This document shows, piece after piece, positions 19,178 through 27,616 of a stretch of 64,000 nt of DNA. The DNA is taken from contig NZ_JAFFHZ010000001.1 of the NCBI RefSeq assembly GCF_017052585.1, forward strand, positions 3,401,001 through 3,465,000, given 5' to 3'. A program made the translations under genes and the position numbers. The stretch is from Paenibacillus apiarius (lineage in GTDB: Bacteria; Bacillota; Bacilli; Paenibacillales; Paenibacillaceae). How positions within the stretch are numbered: the stretch's first letter is position 1; each line of letters opens with the position of its first letter. The notes below the pieces were generated by a model. It did no database searches and was not told where the DNA came from. It worked only from the letters and a program-made list of their open reading frames with translations.

Positions 19178-19366
19178 TCTGCATGCAAAATGCTATTGGT
19201 TGATCGGAAAGAGTTTCTGGTTACATCTGCAAACTTGACCCAACATGGATTAAGCTCGAATATTGAAGTGGGTGTTCGGATTAAAGGAAGCATAGCAAAC
19301 CAAATGGAAAATCACTTTATTTCACTTGAGAGAGCTGGCATTCTCCAGCGTATCGAAGGGAGTTAA
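19178..19366 (+). pseudogene. drmC: drmC remnant: C-terminal end of a phospholipase-D-type nuclease
   Basis: Starting 10 bases after drmB, the sequence encodes a stretch like the second HKD half of a PLD nuclease. HAK is readable in one frame (CAT GCA AAA) and, after loss of one A from the run at 19187-19190, MLLVD and SANLTQHGLSSNIEVGV follow in another, then a stop at 19364-19366. Only about 62 codons remain; the N-terminal HKD half is missing and the surviving motif is split by the frameshift. DISARM loci normally carry drmC here. The product cannot be an active dimeric or two-motif nuclease. The segment still supplies the ribosome-binding site of the next gene. Confidence 0.8.
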
Positions 19367-19372
19367 TAGCGT

Positions 19373-21439
19373 ATGAGTCTGTCAAGGGATATCAATATTA
19401 AGCCATCTTTTATGAGGGAACTGCACGCCCTTCCTTCCCAAATGGGAGATCAGGTATGGGAAAAAATCAATTTTCTAGCCCAAAATCCGATACCTGATGG
19501 TCGTCTTAAAAAGAAATTAAACAAATGGGACAATATTTATCGATTGAGAATTGGTGATTTCAGATTGTTTTATTCTTTTGGAGGGAATTGGATTCGCCTG
19601 TTAAGCATTCGCCCTCGCAAGAATGCGTATTTGAAAAACGTGAACTATGAAGAACCCTTGGATTTGGGGATGGATGCAGATATAGCTGATGATGAAGAAC
19701 TGGCGGCGGGAGTGGAGCACGCTTGGACTGGAAATAATAATCTGTCCTTACCTCAGCGATTGCCGGACATCATCACGGAGGATTGGTTGGAACAATTACG
19801 TATTCCGGATGAATACCATGGTCGATTGATAAACTGTAAAACGGAAGATGATTTGTTGCTATCAAATGTTCCCGATTATCTGATTGAAAGGGTAATTGAT
19901 AATCTCTTTCCCAGACCCGTTCAGGAAATTTTGCAGCAGCCGGATTTTATTGTTTTTGACACCAATGATCTTATTCGCTACAAGGAAGGGGATTTGTTTG
20001 GATTCTTATTGCGTCTTGATTCCGATCAAGAACGGTTGGTGGATTGGGCATTGCAAGGGCCAGCTTTAATTAAAGGTGGACCGGGGACGGGCAAATCGAC
20101 AATAGCATTGTATCGTGTTCGCTCATTATTGGATAATTTTTCAAAGCAGGGAAAGTCGAATCCCAAAATTCTGTTTGCCACGTTTTCTGAAGCATTGTCC
20201 CGTTTCTCTAAACAATTGCTGGAGCAATTGCTTAAAAATCGATTGCACCAAGTGGAAGTTGCAACTGCTGATGAATTGGTTCTAAAAATTGCGGTACCCC
20301 ATTCAGAAAAGCCAAACTTTGCTGAACGCAATATGTTAAAGAATATTTTAGAACGCTCAATAAATGCAGCCGGGAAGGGCTCCGTACTCAAAAAACTACG
20401 TGCGGATTACTTGTTGGATGAATTCGAATGGGTTATTGAAGGGCAAAACCTGAAACAATTGGATGACTACTTGTCGGCGAATCGAAGCGGCAGGGGGATT
20501 GCTTTGACCGGACAAGTCAGAACGGAAGTCTGGGAGTGCTATCAGATTTTTTCAGAAGCTCTGCAAGACCAAGGATTCTTCTCTTTATCCGGTATGCGAT
20601 GCAAAGCTTTGGAGCTCGTAAAAGCTGGGATATATGAGCAGCGTTATGATGCCGTTATCATTGATGAAGCCCAGGATCTTACTCCGGCAAGCTTGGCATT
20701 GCTGGCCGAACTCTCCCAAACAAGCAAGGGCATTTATTTGACTGCGGATGCATCCCAGTCAATTTATTATAGCGGATTTTCATGGAATGAGGTCCATGAA
20801 CGTTTATTGTTTCGGGGAAGAGCCATCAATCTGCGCAGAAATTACAGGACGACGCGTGAAATTTCTGAAGCCGCTGCTCAGTTTATGAGTTTTTCTTCAG
20901 AGGGTGACCCCGAATCCTTGGCACTGCGTTCCATACAAAGTGGTCCTCAACCTTTATTGTTTTCTTACGACTCTGAAGGGGAGCAAGCACAACTCATAGT
21001 GAAATTCATTAAACAGATGAGCAGACATTTACGATTGAAGGCTTCTTCAGCAGCCGTACTGGTACCTTCTTCAGCGATCGGAAAAGATCTAGCTATGGCT
21101 GTTTCCAATGAGGGGCTTCCTTGCAAGTTCATGAGAGGAACTCAGTTGGATCTTCAGAGTGATGAGGTGAAAGTATTGACGCTCGCATCCTCGAAAGGCC
21201 TCGAATTTCCCATGGTGTGCATCGCCGGATTGAATAAAAAGTCGTTTCCCAGATTGTCGGATCCAGTAGAAGAGGCAGAAATAGCGGAATTAATGAAGGT
21301 GGCAAGACGTACGTTGTATGTTGGTATGACAAGAGCGATGAGAGGATTGATGGTTCTTTATTACGGAAAGGGCCCGTCAGCTCTGATTAAGGAACTGAAT
21401 ACGCAACATTGGTTTACAGGAAGCTATAAGAATAAATGA
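19373..21439 (+). CDS. RelE/ParE-like domain fused to UvrD-like helicase
   Basis: Protein of 688 residues in two parts. Residues 1-95 look like a RelE/ParE-type fold (KPSFMRELHALP helix, then IYRLRIGDFRLFYSF and WIRLLSIRPRKNAY strands). From about 210 onward it is a superfamily 1 helicase: Walker A GGPGTGKS (235-242), DEAQD (431-435), ASKGLEFPMVC (motif V) and RRTLYVGMTRAM (motif VI). The N-terminal domain could contact RNA, ribosomes or a protein partner; whether it is a nuclease cannot be told. GGGAG lies upstream of ATG 19373, within the drmC stump. It is co-directional with drmAB. Confidence 0.82.
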   Translation: MSLSRDINIKPSFMRELHALPSQMGDQVWEKINFLAQNPIPDGRLKKKLNKWDNIYRLRIGDFRLFYSFGGNWIRLLSIRPRKNAYLKNVNYEEPLDLGMDADIADDEELAAGVEHAWTGNNNLSLPQRLPDIITEDWLEQLRIPDEYHGRLINCKTEDDLLLSNVPDYLIERVIDNLFPRPVQEILQQPDFIVFDTNDLIRYKEGDLFGFLLRLDSDQERLVDWALQGPALIKGGPGTGKSTIALYRVRSLLDNFSKQGKSNPKILFATFSEALSRFSKQLLEQLLKNRLHQVEVATADELVLKIAVPHSEKPNFAERNMLKNILERSINAAGKGSVLKKLRADYLLDEFEWVIEGQNLKQLDDYLSANRSGRGIALTGQVRTEVWECYQIFSEALQDQGFFSLSGMRCKALELVKAGIYEQRYDAVIIDEAQDLTPASLALLAELSQTSKGIYLTADASQSIYYSGFSWNEVHERLLFRGRAINLRRNYRTTREISEAAAQFMSFSSEGDPESLALRSIQSGPQPLLFSYDSEGEQAQLIVKFIKQMSRHLRLKASSAAVLVPSSAIGKDLAMAVSNEGLPCKFMRGTQLDLQSDEVKVLTLASSKGLEFPMVCIAGLNKKSFPRLSDPVEEAEIAELMKVARRTLYVGMTRAMRGLMVLYYGKGPSALIKELNTQHWFTGSYKNK

Positions 21440-21484
21440 TAAATATTTCAAATTAGTGATCGGTATCTATCAATTTCAGCATGA

Positions 21485-21865
21485 TCAAACCTGCCTTGCA
21501 ATTGGAGTCCAGTAAAGTCTCTACCATTTTACGAGATTGTGCAATATTTGGCTATCCATTGTAACCGAACACCGACTGCTGATGACAATCGTTGGGTAGA
21601 TCCGGCTCTTCATGTCTTTTTAAAAGGATGAAATGACGGGTTTTCAAACACCGGGAACAATCCTATCTGGATATTGTGAATCGGTTCATGCGCAGCAGAC
21701 AAAATGTATTCAGTAGTCTAACTCTTAAAAAAAGTGAATTAGAAAATTCCAAGACTGTTTGGTAAACCGGCATCAAACATCAGATTTTCAAGTGTCCAGT
21801 TTGCTGGTGAAAAGTATTGGTCTGATGGGAGAACATTGGTACTAACGGACTATTATTTTGATTGA
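21485..21865 (+). pseudogene. Decayed gene remnant, identity unknown
   Basis: Three consecutive open stretches in shifting frames read like the C-terminal part of one lost protein: 21485-21631 (contains YEIVQYLAIHCNRTPTADD and DPALHVFLKG), 21637-21765 (HREQSYLDIVNRFMRSRQN) and 21758-21865 (FSSVQFAGEKYWSDGRTLVL), each ending in a stop. I do not recognise the family. It fills the position where another DISARM gene could once have stood, but nothing here proves it was drmE. Confidence 0.45.
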
Positions 21866-21986
21866 CGTTGGAACATTCTTAGGATTTGGGAACACGACCT
21901 TAAGACTGATAATTATGGTACAATAAATATGATGAAAATGCATATTAAGAATATCAAGGCAAATTGCCCCTGAGAGAGTGGAATCA

Positions 21987-23729
21987 ATGAACAAACCACT
22001 GCACGATTTTGCGGAATCTTTTAAACAACATATAGAAGGAATTGCTGCGGCAAAAAGTGAAAATAAAAGCATAGAGTCTTTCACTGATGCCATGTGCGGT
22101 TACATGCAAGAATCCGGTGAACTGGATGGATTTGAGGTAATTGAACAGTTCAAGAGAATTGGTATTCAATTGAACGGTTATGCAATTCACGAGGACGAGG
22201 AAAGACTAGCCGTCGACTTGTTCGTTTGTTTACATACCAGAATAATACCTCCTATCTCCATACACAAAAACGAATGGGAACCCGTCATTAAAAGAGGAAT
22301 TGGATTCCTGAGAAAATGCCTGTCAGGTTTGCATTATTCGCTTGTTAGGGAATCGGAGGTTTATGGGATTTCAAAAATGATTCATGATAACAAAGAAAAA
22401 ATTAAACTAGCGCGTATCTTTTTCTTTACTGATGGTATCACCAAAACAATCGCTTTGGACGATGTGGAAGTAGAGGGTATACCGATAAGCTTTCATGTAT
22501 GGGATCTGGAAAGATTGTTTAGAATGAAAAGCTCTGGAAGAAAGAAAGAGCCTATATTCCTTAATTTGGAACAAAAGTATGGATTGGAGTTGCCTTGTTT
22601 ACCAATGCCGGAAACTAATGAAGATTATGAATCTTTTCTGGCCTTTATTCCTGGTCAGCTTTTGGCACGGATCTATGAGGAATATGGAGAACGATTAATA
22701 GAGAGGAATGTGCGGTCCTTTTTACAATTTAGGGGTGTAAACAAAGAGATCAGGAAAACTGTTTTGAAAGAACCACATATGTTTTTGGCGTACAACAATG
22801 GGATTGCTGCGACTGCAGAACAGGTGGATTTCGGTCAAAGTACACAAAGTGGTTTACCTGTAATCAAGTCCATTAAAGATTTGCAAATTGTAAATGGTGG
22901 ACAAACTACGGCAGCGATTTATCATGCAGCTAAAAATGACAAAAATGCCGATATTTCAAAGATTTATGTACAAATGAAGCTGACTGTCATTAAGGATACT
23001 GAGAAAATGGATGAGATGGTACCCATCATTTCTCTTTGTGCAAACAGTCAAAACAAAATACAAACCGCTGATTTCTTTTCGAATAGTCCTTATCATCGAA
23101 AGGTGGAACACTTCTCTCGAAACGAGTGGGCACCAGCGAAAGCAGGAAGTCACCGACAATCCAAATGGTTTTATGAACGTGCAAGGGGACAATATTTGGA
23201 TTTGAAAAACAAACAGGAAACAAAAGCAAAAAAACGGCTTTTCGATGAGGATCACCCCAAATCGCAAGTTTTCACAAAAACTGACTTGGCAAAGTATGTT
23301 AATTCATGGGAGCGGCTTCCTCATATTGTTAGCCGCGGCAATCAAAAAAACTTTTCAGAGTTCTCGAAATCTTTGGATGATCTTGATGTTGAGCAACTTG
23401 ATAAAAGCTATTATTGTGATACCATCGCAAAGGCAATTATTTTCAACACGATCTATGGAATGGTAAAAACCCAATTTCGTGCAAATATTGTTACATACAC
23501 GATGGCATGGTTGTCATATAAAACACAGCAGAAAATAGATCTTGAAGAAATCTGGAGAATGCAATCCGTACCGGCATCCATGATTGAAACCATAAAGATT
23601 GTTATCAAGGCTGCTTTTTCGCATATTTCCAATCCACCAAATGGTGAGAATCCGACTGAGTGGTGCAAGAAAGAAGAGTGTTGGACAAGTTTCAGAGATA
23701 TGGATATTGAAACTTTTCTTGAGTTATAA
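21987..23729 (+). CDS. AIPR-family abortive-infection protein
   Basis: Protein of 580 residues with the AIPR (PF10592) core: ERNVRSFLQFRG, MFLAYNNGIAATAE and LQIVNGGQTTAAIYHA, then PIISLCANSQNKIQTADFFS. AIPR proteins are linked to abortive-infection phage resistance and are often found next to DNA methyltransferases, as here; the mechanism is not settled. ATG 21987 is chosen over GTG 21978, which overlaps the GAGAG ribosome-binding region. It is followed after 70 bases by the cytosine methyltransferase gene, suggesting that methylation marks self DNA for this system as well as for DrmAB. Confidence 0.8.
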   Translation: MNKPLHDFAESFKQHIEGIAAAKSENKSIESFTDAMCGYMQESGELDGFEVIEQFKRIGIQLNGYAIHEDEERLAVDLFVCLHTRIIPPISIHKNEWEPVIKRGIGFLRKCLSGLHYSLVRESEVYGISKMIHDNKEKIKLARIFFFTDGITKTIALDDVEVEGIPISFHVWDLERLFRMKSSGRKKEPIFLNLEQKYGLELPCLPMPETNEDYESFLAFIPGQLLARIYEEYGERLIERNVRSFLQFRGVNKEIRKTVLKEPHMFLAYNNGIAATAEQVDFGQSTQSGLPVIKSIKDLQIVNGGQTTAAIYHAAKNDKNADISKIYVQMKLTVIKDTEKMDEMVPIISLCANSQNKIQTADFFSNSPYHRKVEHFSRNEWAPAKAGSHRQSKWFYERARGQYLDLKNKQETKAKKRLFDEDHPKSQVFTKTDLAKYVNSWERLPHIVSRGNQKNFSEFSKSLDDLDVEQLDKSYYCDTIAKAIIFNTIYGMVKTQFRANIVTYTMAWLSYKTQQKIDLEEIWRMQSVPASMIETIKIVIKAAFSHISNPPNGENPTEWCKKEECWTSFRDMDIETFLEL

Positions 23730-23799
23730 TTAATGGTTTGGAGAGGGCTTTTTCCTTTGTTATAATTGGAACAAGACGTCTATTTTAGGAGCAATGATT

Positions 23800-25068
23800 A
23801 TGTATTTCATTGATTTGTTTGCAGGAGCAGGCGGGCTGTCGGAAGGTTTCATGCGTCAAGGATACAAACCGATCGCCCATATCGAAATGGATCGATACGC
23901 TGCGCTAACGCTAAAAACGAGAGCTGCATATCATAATTTGAAAAATAATGATCGGTTGGCTATTTATCATGACTATTTGCTAAAAAAAATGTCTCGTGAG
24001 GATTTGTATGAGCAAATACCTAAGAGCGAGGCAGATGCAGTTATCAATTTGGAAATTTCTGATGAGACCATAGACTATCTCTTTCGGGAGATTGATCATA
24101 GATTGGTGAGCATGACGGGTCAGAAAAGTACTGTGGATGTTTTGATAGGAGGACCGCCTTGTCAAGCATATTCCTTGGTTGGAAGGGCTAGAGATCCTTA
24201 TGGAAAGGAGAAGGATCCCCGCAATTATCTGTACAAACAATATGTGAAATTTCTTGATAGATATAAGCCAAGCATCTTTGTATTTGAAAATGTTCCGGGT
24301 ATCTTGAATGCGGCTAAAGGTAAGCTCTTTGAAGACGTTCAATCAATTATGAGAGACGCGGGGTACAATATTACTGCCAAAACACTCAATGCAGCAGATT
24401 TTGGTGTATTGCAACAAAGAAAACGTGTCATTCTAATTGGTTGGAAAGAAGAATTGGATTATGAGTATCCGGAATTCAAAAAAGTAAATCATAATTATAT
24501 AGTGCGTGATCTGCTTGAGGATGTGCCATCCTTGCAGCCAGGAACGGAAAAAAACTTTTTTTACACCAAAGAGCCGAGCAACTATTTAAGCAAATTTGAC
24601 ATCAGGGGTAAAGATGATATTCTCACACAACACATGGCGAGAATTCACAATGAAAATGACAGACAGATATATGAAACTGCTATAGCTATGTGGAATAATC
24701 ATAAACAGCGATTGAAATATACAGATCTTCCAGAAATCAATCGTACTCACAAGAATCTGAAATCCTTTTTGGATCGTTTTAAAGTGGTCAGTGAAGATCT
24801 TCCATTTTCACATACTGTTGTCGCTCATATAGCAAAAGACGGTCATTATTATATTCATCCGGACATTTCTCAAAGGAGATCTTTATCAGTAAGGGAAGCG
24901 GCCAGATTGCAATCATTTCCGGACAATTTCTTTTTTGAAGGTCCAAGAACTTCTGTATTCACTCAAATAGGAAATGCAGTTCCTCCACTTATGGCAGAGC
25001 AAATTGCAAAACATGTCGGGTTCATGTTAACAGATAAAGTTGAAAAACAATTGTCCCTCAACTTATAG
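23800..25068 (+). CDS. drmMII: DNA (cytosine-5) methyltransferase, drmMII type
   Basis: C5-cytosine methyltransferase with motifs in canonical order: I FAGAGGLSEGF, IV GGPPCQAYS with catalytic Cys121, VI ENVPG, VIII QQRKRVILIGW, IX REAARLQSFP and X IGNAVPP. The target-recognition region lies between VIII and IX and is of normal size. Class 2 DISARM uses a C5 methyltransferase (DrmMII), so this is the likely self-marking enzyme, although it is separated from drmAB by three other loci. GGAG at 23788-23791 fits ATG 23800 better than the upstream ATG 23794. Recognition sequence cannot be predicted here. Confidence 0.87.
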   Translation: MYFIDLFAGAGGLSEGFMRQGYKPIAHIEMDRYAALTLKTRAAYHNLKNNDRLAIYHDYLLKKMSREDLYEQIPKSEADAVINLEISDETIDYLFREIDHRLVSMTGQKSTVDVLIGGPPCQAYSLVGRARDPYGKEKDPRNYLYKQYVKFLDRYKPSIFVFENVPGILNAAKGKLFEDVQSIMRDAGYNITAKTLNAADFGVLQQRKRVILIGWKEELDYEYPEFKKVNHNYIVRDLLEDVPSLQPGTEKNFFYTKEPSNYLSKFDIRGKDDILTQHMARIHNENDRQIYETAIAMWNNHKQRLKYTDLPEINRTHKNLKSFLDRFKVVSEDLPFSHTVVAHIAKDGHYYIHPDISQRRSLSVREAARLQSFPDNFFFEGPRTSVFTQIGNAVPPLMAEQIAKHVGFMLTDKVEKQLSLNL

Positions 25069-25083
25069 GGCAATTGTTTTTGT
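25043..25083 (+). terminator. Terminator overlapping the methyltransferase stop codon
   Basis: CAATTG-T-CCCT (25048-25058) pairs with AGGG-CAATTG (25067-25076), followed by a T-run. The stop codon lies in the loop, so the coding end forms the left arm. Confidence 0.8.
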
Positions 25084-25107
25084 TATATACAGAATAACTT
25101 GAGAAAA

Positions 25108-25316
25108 GTGCGGGCGGCCATTACGTATACCACGCGTTGTTTACGGCGAAGTCGCTCTTTGACCGGGCCCATGAAGTGGCGGAGCTCCGGTTAGAGAGTG
25201 AGGCGAACACTCGGGTATGGCGTGAGGCACGCCGTCAAGGTAAAGCGAAGGTAAAGCTGGATCAAGAGCCTGCGGACTTGGCTACACGGGTGACGCAGGT
25301 GGTACAGGAAGATTGA
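25108..25316 (+). pseudogene. Fragment of McrC-like (DUF2357) gene, C-terminal end
   Basis: Closely matches 46466-46678, the 3' end of the McrC-like gene (e.g. TTTGACCGGGCCC and GATCAAGAGCCTGCGGACTT occur in both). Nothing of the rest of the gene precedes it; the methyltransferase terminator does. It is one of three stretches in the window that match this gene. Confidence 0.85.
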
Positions 25317-25374
25317 GCTTGAGTATTGAATGAGGCAGGATAGAGCTAAGTAAAGCTTTTATAGTATTAACGTA

Positions 25375-25426
25375 TAAAGGGTTGGCCTTAAGTAATCATC
25401 TTAGATAACTTAGGCCACCCTTTTTG
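25375..25426. terminator. Bidirectional hairpin terminator
   Basis: AAAGGGTTGGCC-TTAAGT pairs with AACTTA-GGCCACCCTTT with one bulge, followed by T residues on the + strand and preceded by A residues. It sits between the McrC-like fragment and the 3' end of the DoxX-like pseudogene. Confidence 0.65.
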
Positions 25427-25428
25427 AT

Positions 25429-25775
25429 TTAATAGGAAACTATACAACCATGAGCGTAATGGAGAGCAAGAGCATGACAAGAAGCGTTAATCGCCATGAC
25501 AGGCTTATGCTTCGCGCGGAATAAATGAGCGTATATGGCTCCGATCATCAGGACGACAAAAGGGCAGCAGCATATTTCAAAATTCCTGGTATCCACAAGG
25601 CAGCAATTATTCCAATTACCCCGGCTACCTCTAAGAGAGCCGTTATGTTCATGATCCACATCGGGTATTGATAGTCGTTCCAATGCTGAACCATGGATTT
25701 CGTACGCAGTAACTTAATAGACGCCGAGAAGGCAAACATGCATGATAATATGATTTGAATGATAACGGCACTCAA
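25429..25775 (-). pseudogene. DoxX-like membrane protein gene, frameshifted
   Basis: A TTG start at 25775 with AGGAGAG upstream opens a four-helix membrane protein of DoxX type (IQIILSCMFAFSASIKLL, NITALLEVAGVIGIIAAL). The frame stops at 25548 after GILKYAAALL. Adding one T to the CCCTTTT run (+ strand AAAAGGG near 25559) restores VVLMIGAIYAHLFRAKHK and a normal C-terminus ending at 25429. So one base is missing, by mutation or sequencing error. It is divergent from a decayed Crp/Fnr gene that may have controlled it. Confidence 0.7.
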
Positions 25776-25891
25776 ATACTGTACTCTCCTCTATTTGAAC
25801 AGTAATCGGCACTTGCATTACAGTATAATTTGGTGAATTCTTATGTTTTGTAGTCCAGACTACAATGTGGAATAGGAAAGGATGGAGATGC

Positions 25892-26388
25892 TTGGATAAG
25901 GTCAAATATTTGTCGAGAATCAATCTCTTGCATGATATGAATAGGGAGCAATTACAGCAGCTGAAACCAGTGACGCCTATCGATGTTGCTTAAAAAAGGG
26001 ACACTCACGATAAAGCTCAATTCGAGAAGCTAATCCGTGAAAGGCCCGAACTTGCCCTGAAATTTATCGAAATTTTATCTGCGCGGTTAAAAAAAGTGGA
26101 AGAGATGCTCGAGCTCATGGCCTATGGAAGCGCTAAAAGCGGCTGCTTTACTTGCTGTATAAGCTTTCTTTGAAGTTTGGCGCTCCTCAATCGGCAATCG
26201 AAGGCCAAGATCCCCAATGGGTTCTGAAGCTTACCCATCAAGAGTTGGCCAGCATTACCGGAAGCATTCGTGAAACGGTGACGGAATTGCTAAGCACCTT
26301 TGCTGCGGAAGGCATTATGGATAAGGAGGGCCTGCGAAAATCTTTGTGGGTTCACACGGAACGCTTGAAAGAGGCGTTGGACATATGA
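25892..26388 (+). pseudogene. Crp/Fnr-family regulator, internally deleted
   Basis: Opens with TTG 25892 (VKYLSRINLLHDMNREQLQQ, the usual N-terminal helix) and stops after about 33 codons. The cyclic-nucleotide-type beta barrel is missing. It resumes with FEKLIRERPELALKFIEILS (dimer helix) and, after a further one-base loss near 26136 (AGCGG for AGCCGG), with a winged helix-turn-helix containing LTHQELASITGSIRETVTEL. Both a deletion and a frameshift are present, so decay is real here. Confidence 0.75.
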
Positions 26389-26400
26389 ACAAAAAAATAT

Positions 26401-26772
26401 CCCGGGTGAATAGGACATCAATACATGTATCGGTCTCGGGACACGAATGTATACGAGAAGAAGCTCCAACAGCATCGCTTCCATAAAAGTATCGATTGGG
26501 GGTATTGCCGTTCTTGCCGAACGCGACGAAGGTGGTGGAGCAGTTTCTGGATGATGCGAACGTTTCCACGCGGCCAAGAGGGACGGATCATTACTAAGCG
26601 GAGAAGCTAGCAGGTAGGTAAAAACGTGCTCGTCGGCGTCTTGGACAGAACGAAACGAAGTAAAGCTAGAAGCATCGTTAACGAATCGTTATTACCATGT
26701 TCCGATACAGCAGATTACTGAACACCGCCAGCTTACCCAAATTGAATATGTAGTGTTATATCAATCTATGTA
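26401..26772 (+). pseudogene. Decayed middle part of McrC-like (DUF2357) gene
   Basis: Aligns with 45838-46295 (GACATCAATAC, CCACGCGGCCAAGAGGGAC and CTTACCCAAATTGAATATGT shared) but lacks about 75 bases and has many stops. Together with the C-terminal piece at 29560 it looks like one old gene copy interrupted by the three-gene AT-rich block at 27.05-29.4 kb. Confidence 0.8.
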
Positions 26773-26990
26773 AGCTATTTCGGACTAAAGCTGGAATACA
26801 AGTTTTTTAACGCATTTAAGGCTTAAGAGATTCGTGGCCGACTATCTCCTCGATGAGGCATTCTACGCTAATTATAGTTAAGTGCATTATCCGTCTGAAT
26901 TTCTTTACTCTCCTTTTTTATGAGAAAGAACCTCACGTACAAAATGATGGAGAAAAGTCGTTTCTTTATCTTCTTTTTACATATTAATGC

Positions 26991-27019
26991 TTGTCATATG
27001 AAACACTCTCTGGTAACAT
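26991..27019 (+). promoter_or_regulatory. Probable sigma-A promoter of the 27-29 kb block
   Basis: TTGTCA (26991-26996), a 17-base spacer and TAACAT (27014-27019), about 35 bases before the ATG at 27055. The 200 bases before it hold no recognisable gene. Confidence 0.4.
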
Positions 27020-27054
27020 AAGGTATAAATGTATCGTATGGGGTGTTTTTACAA

Positions 27055-27606
27055 ATGAATCCATCGAAAAAGATGAGAATTTTGATATTAGTGGGAATGT
27101 GCTTATGTATTTTTTTAGTTGTTAATTTCATTTCAAAGGATAGATACGGAGTAATAACAGATAGTCAGATAGGTAATGTGGTTGCTGAAGAAAAGATAAC
27201 TCTTCTAGCAGAGGAGCGATTAAATCATCGTAGTAAGCCTATCGCTCTGTTGTTCTATGAAAAAGATAATCTGATTGGAGCATATGATGTAACAAATAAA
27301 AATGGTAACATTCACTATCTGAAGGCTATCACAGTAGAAAAAAGAAATGAAATGCCAGTACAATTTATAGGTGCACAAGGTGAATTTGCTTATATCATGG
27401 TATCCATAAATGACAAAGATATTTTAAAAAACGCAGAAAAATTAACGGTTACGTTTGGTGATAATGTGTCATATTCTAAAGAAGTGAGTCCCCAGAATGG
27501 AAATTATATCATAGTACATGAAAATCCTTTGAAAGGAAAGCGCATGGTTCAGAACCTTAACATTGATCTCTATAACAGTAGTGGACAGGTTATATATAGA
27601 AAATGA
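27055..27606 (+). CDS. Membrane-anchored protein of unknown function (183 aa)
   Basis: One N-terminal hydrophobic segment (MRILILVGMCLCIFLVVNFI) preceded by Lys residues, then about 150 extracytoplasmic residues that look beta-rich. No lipobox or known motif. ATG 27055 is preferred over an in-frame GTG at 27043 because it places the Lys pair directly before the helix. First of three same-strand AT-rich genes, 10 bases before the next. I do not recognise the family. Confidence 0.6.
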   Translation: MNPSKKMRILILVGMCLCIFLVVNFISKDRYGVITDSQIGNVVAEEKITLLAEERLNHRSKPIALLFYEKDNLIGAYDVTNKNGNIHYLKAITVEKRNEMPVQFIGAQGEFAYIMVSINDKDILKNAEKLTVTFGDNVSYSKEVSPQNGNYIIVHENPLKGKRMVQNLNIDLYNSSGQVIYRK

Positions 27607-27616
27607 GGTCTAGATT

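Noticed and set aside
21485..21865. drmE identification for the decayed stretch before AIPR
   Set aside because: I see no motif that would tie it to DrmE; position alone is not enough.
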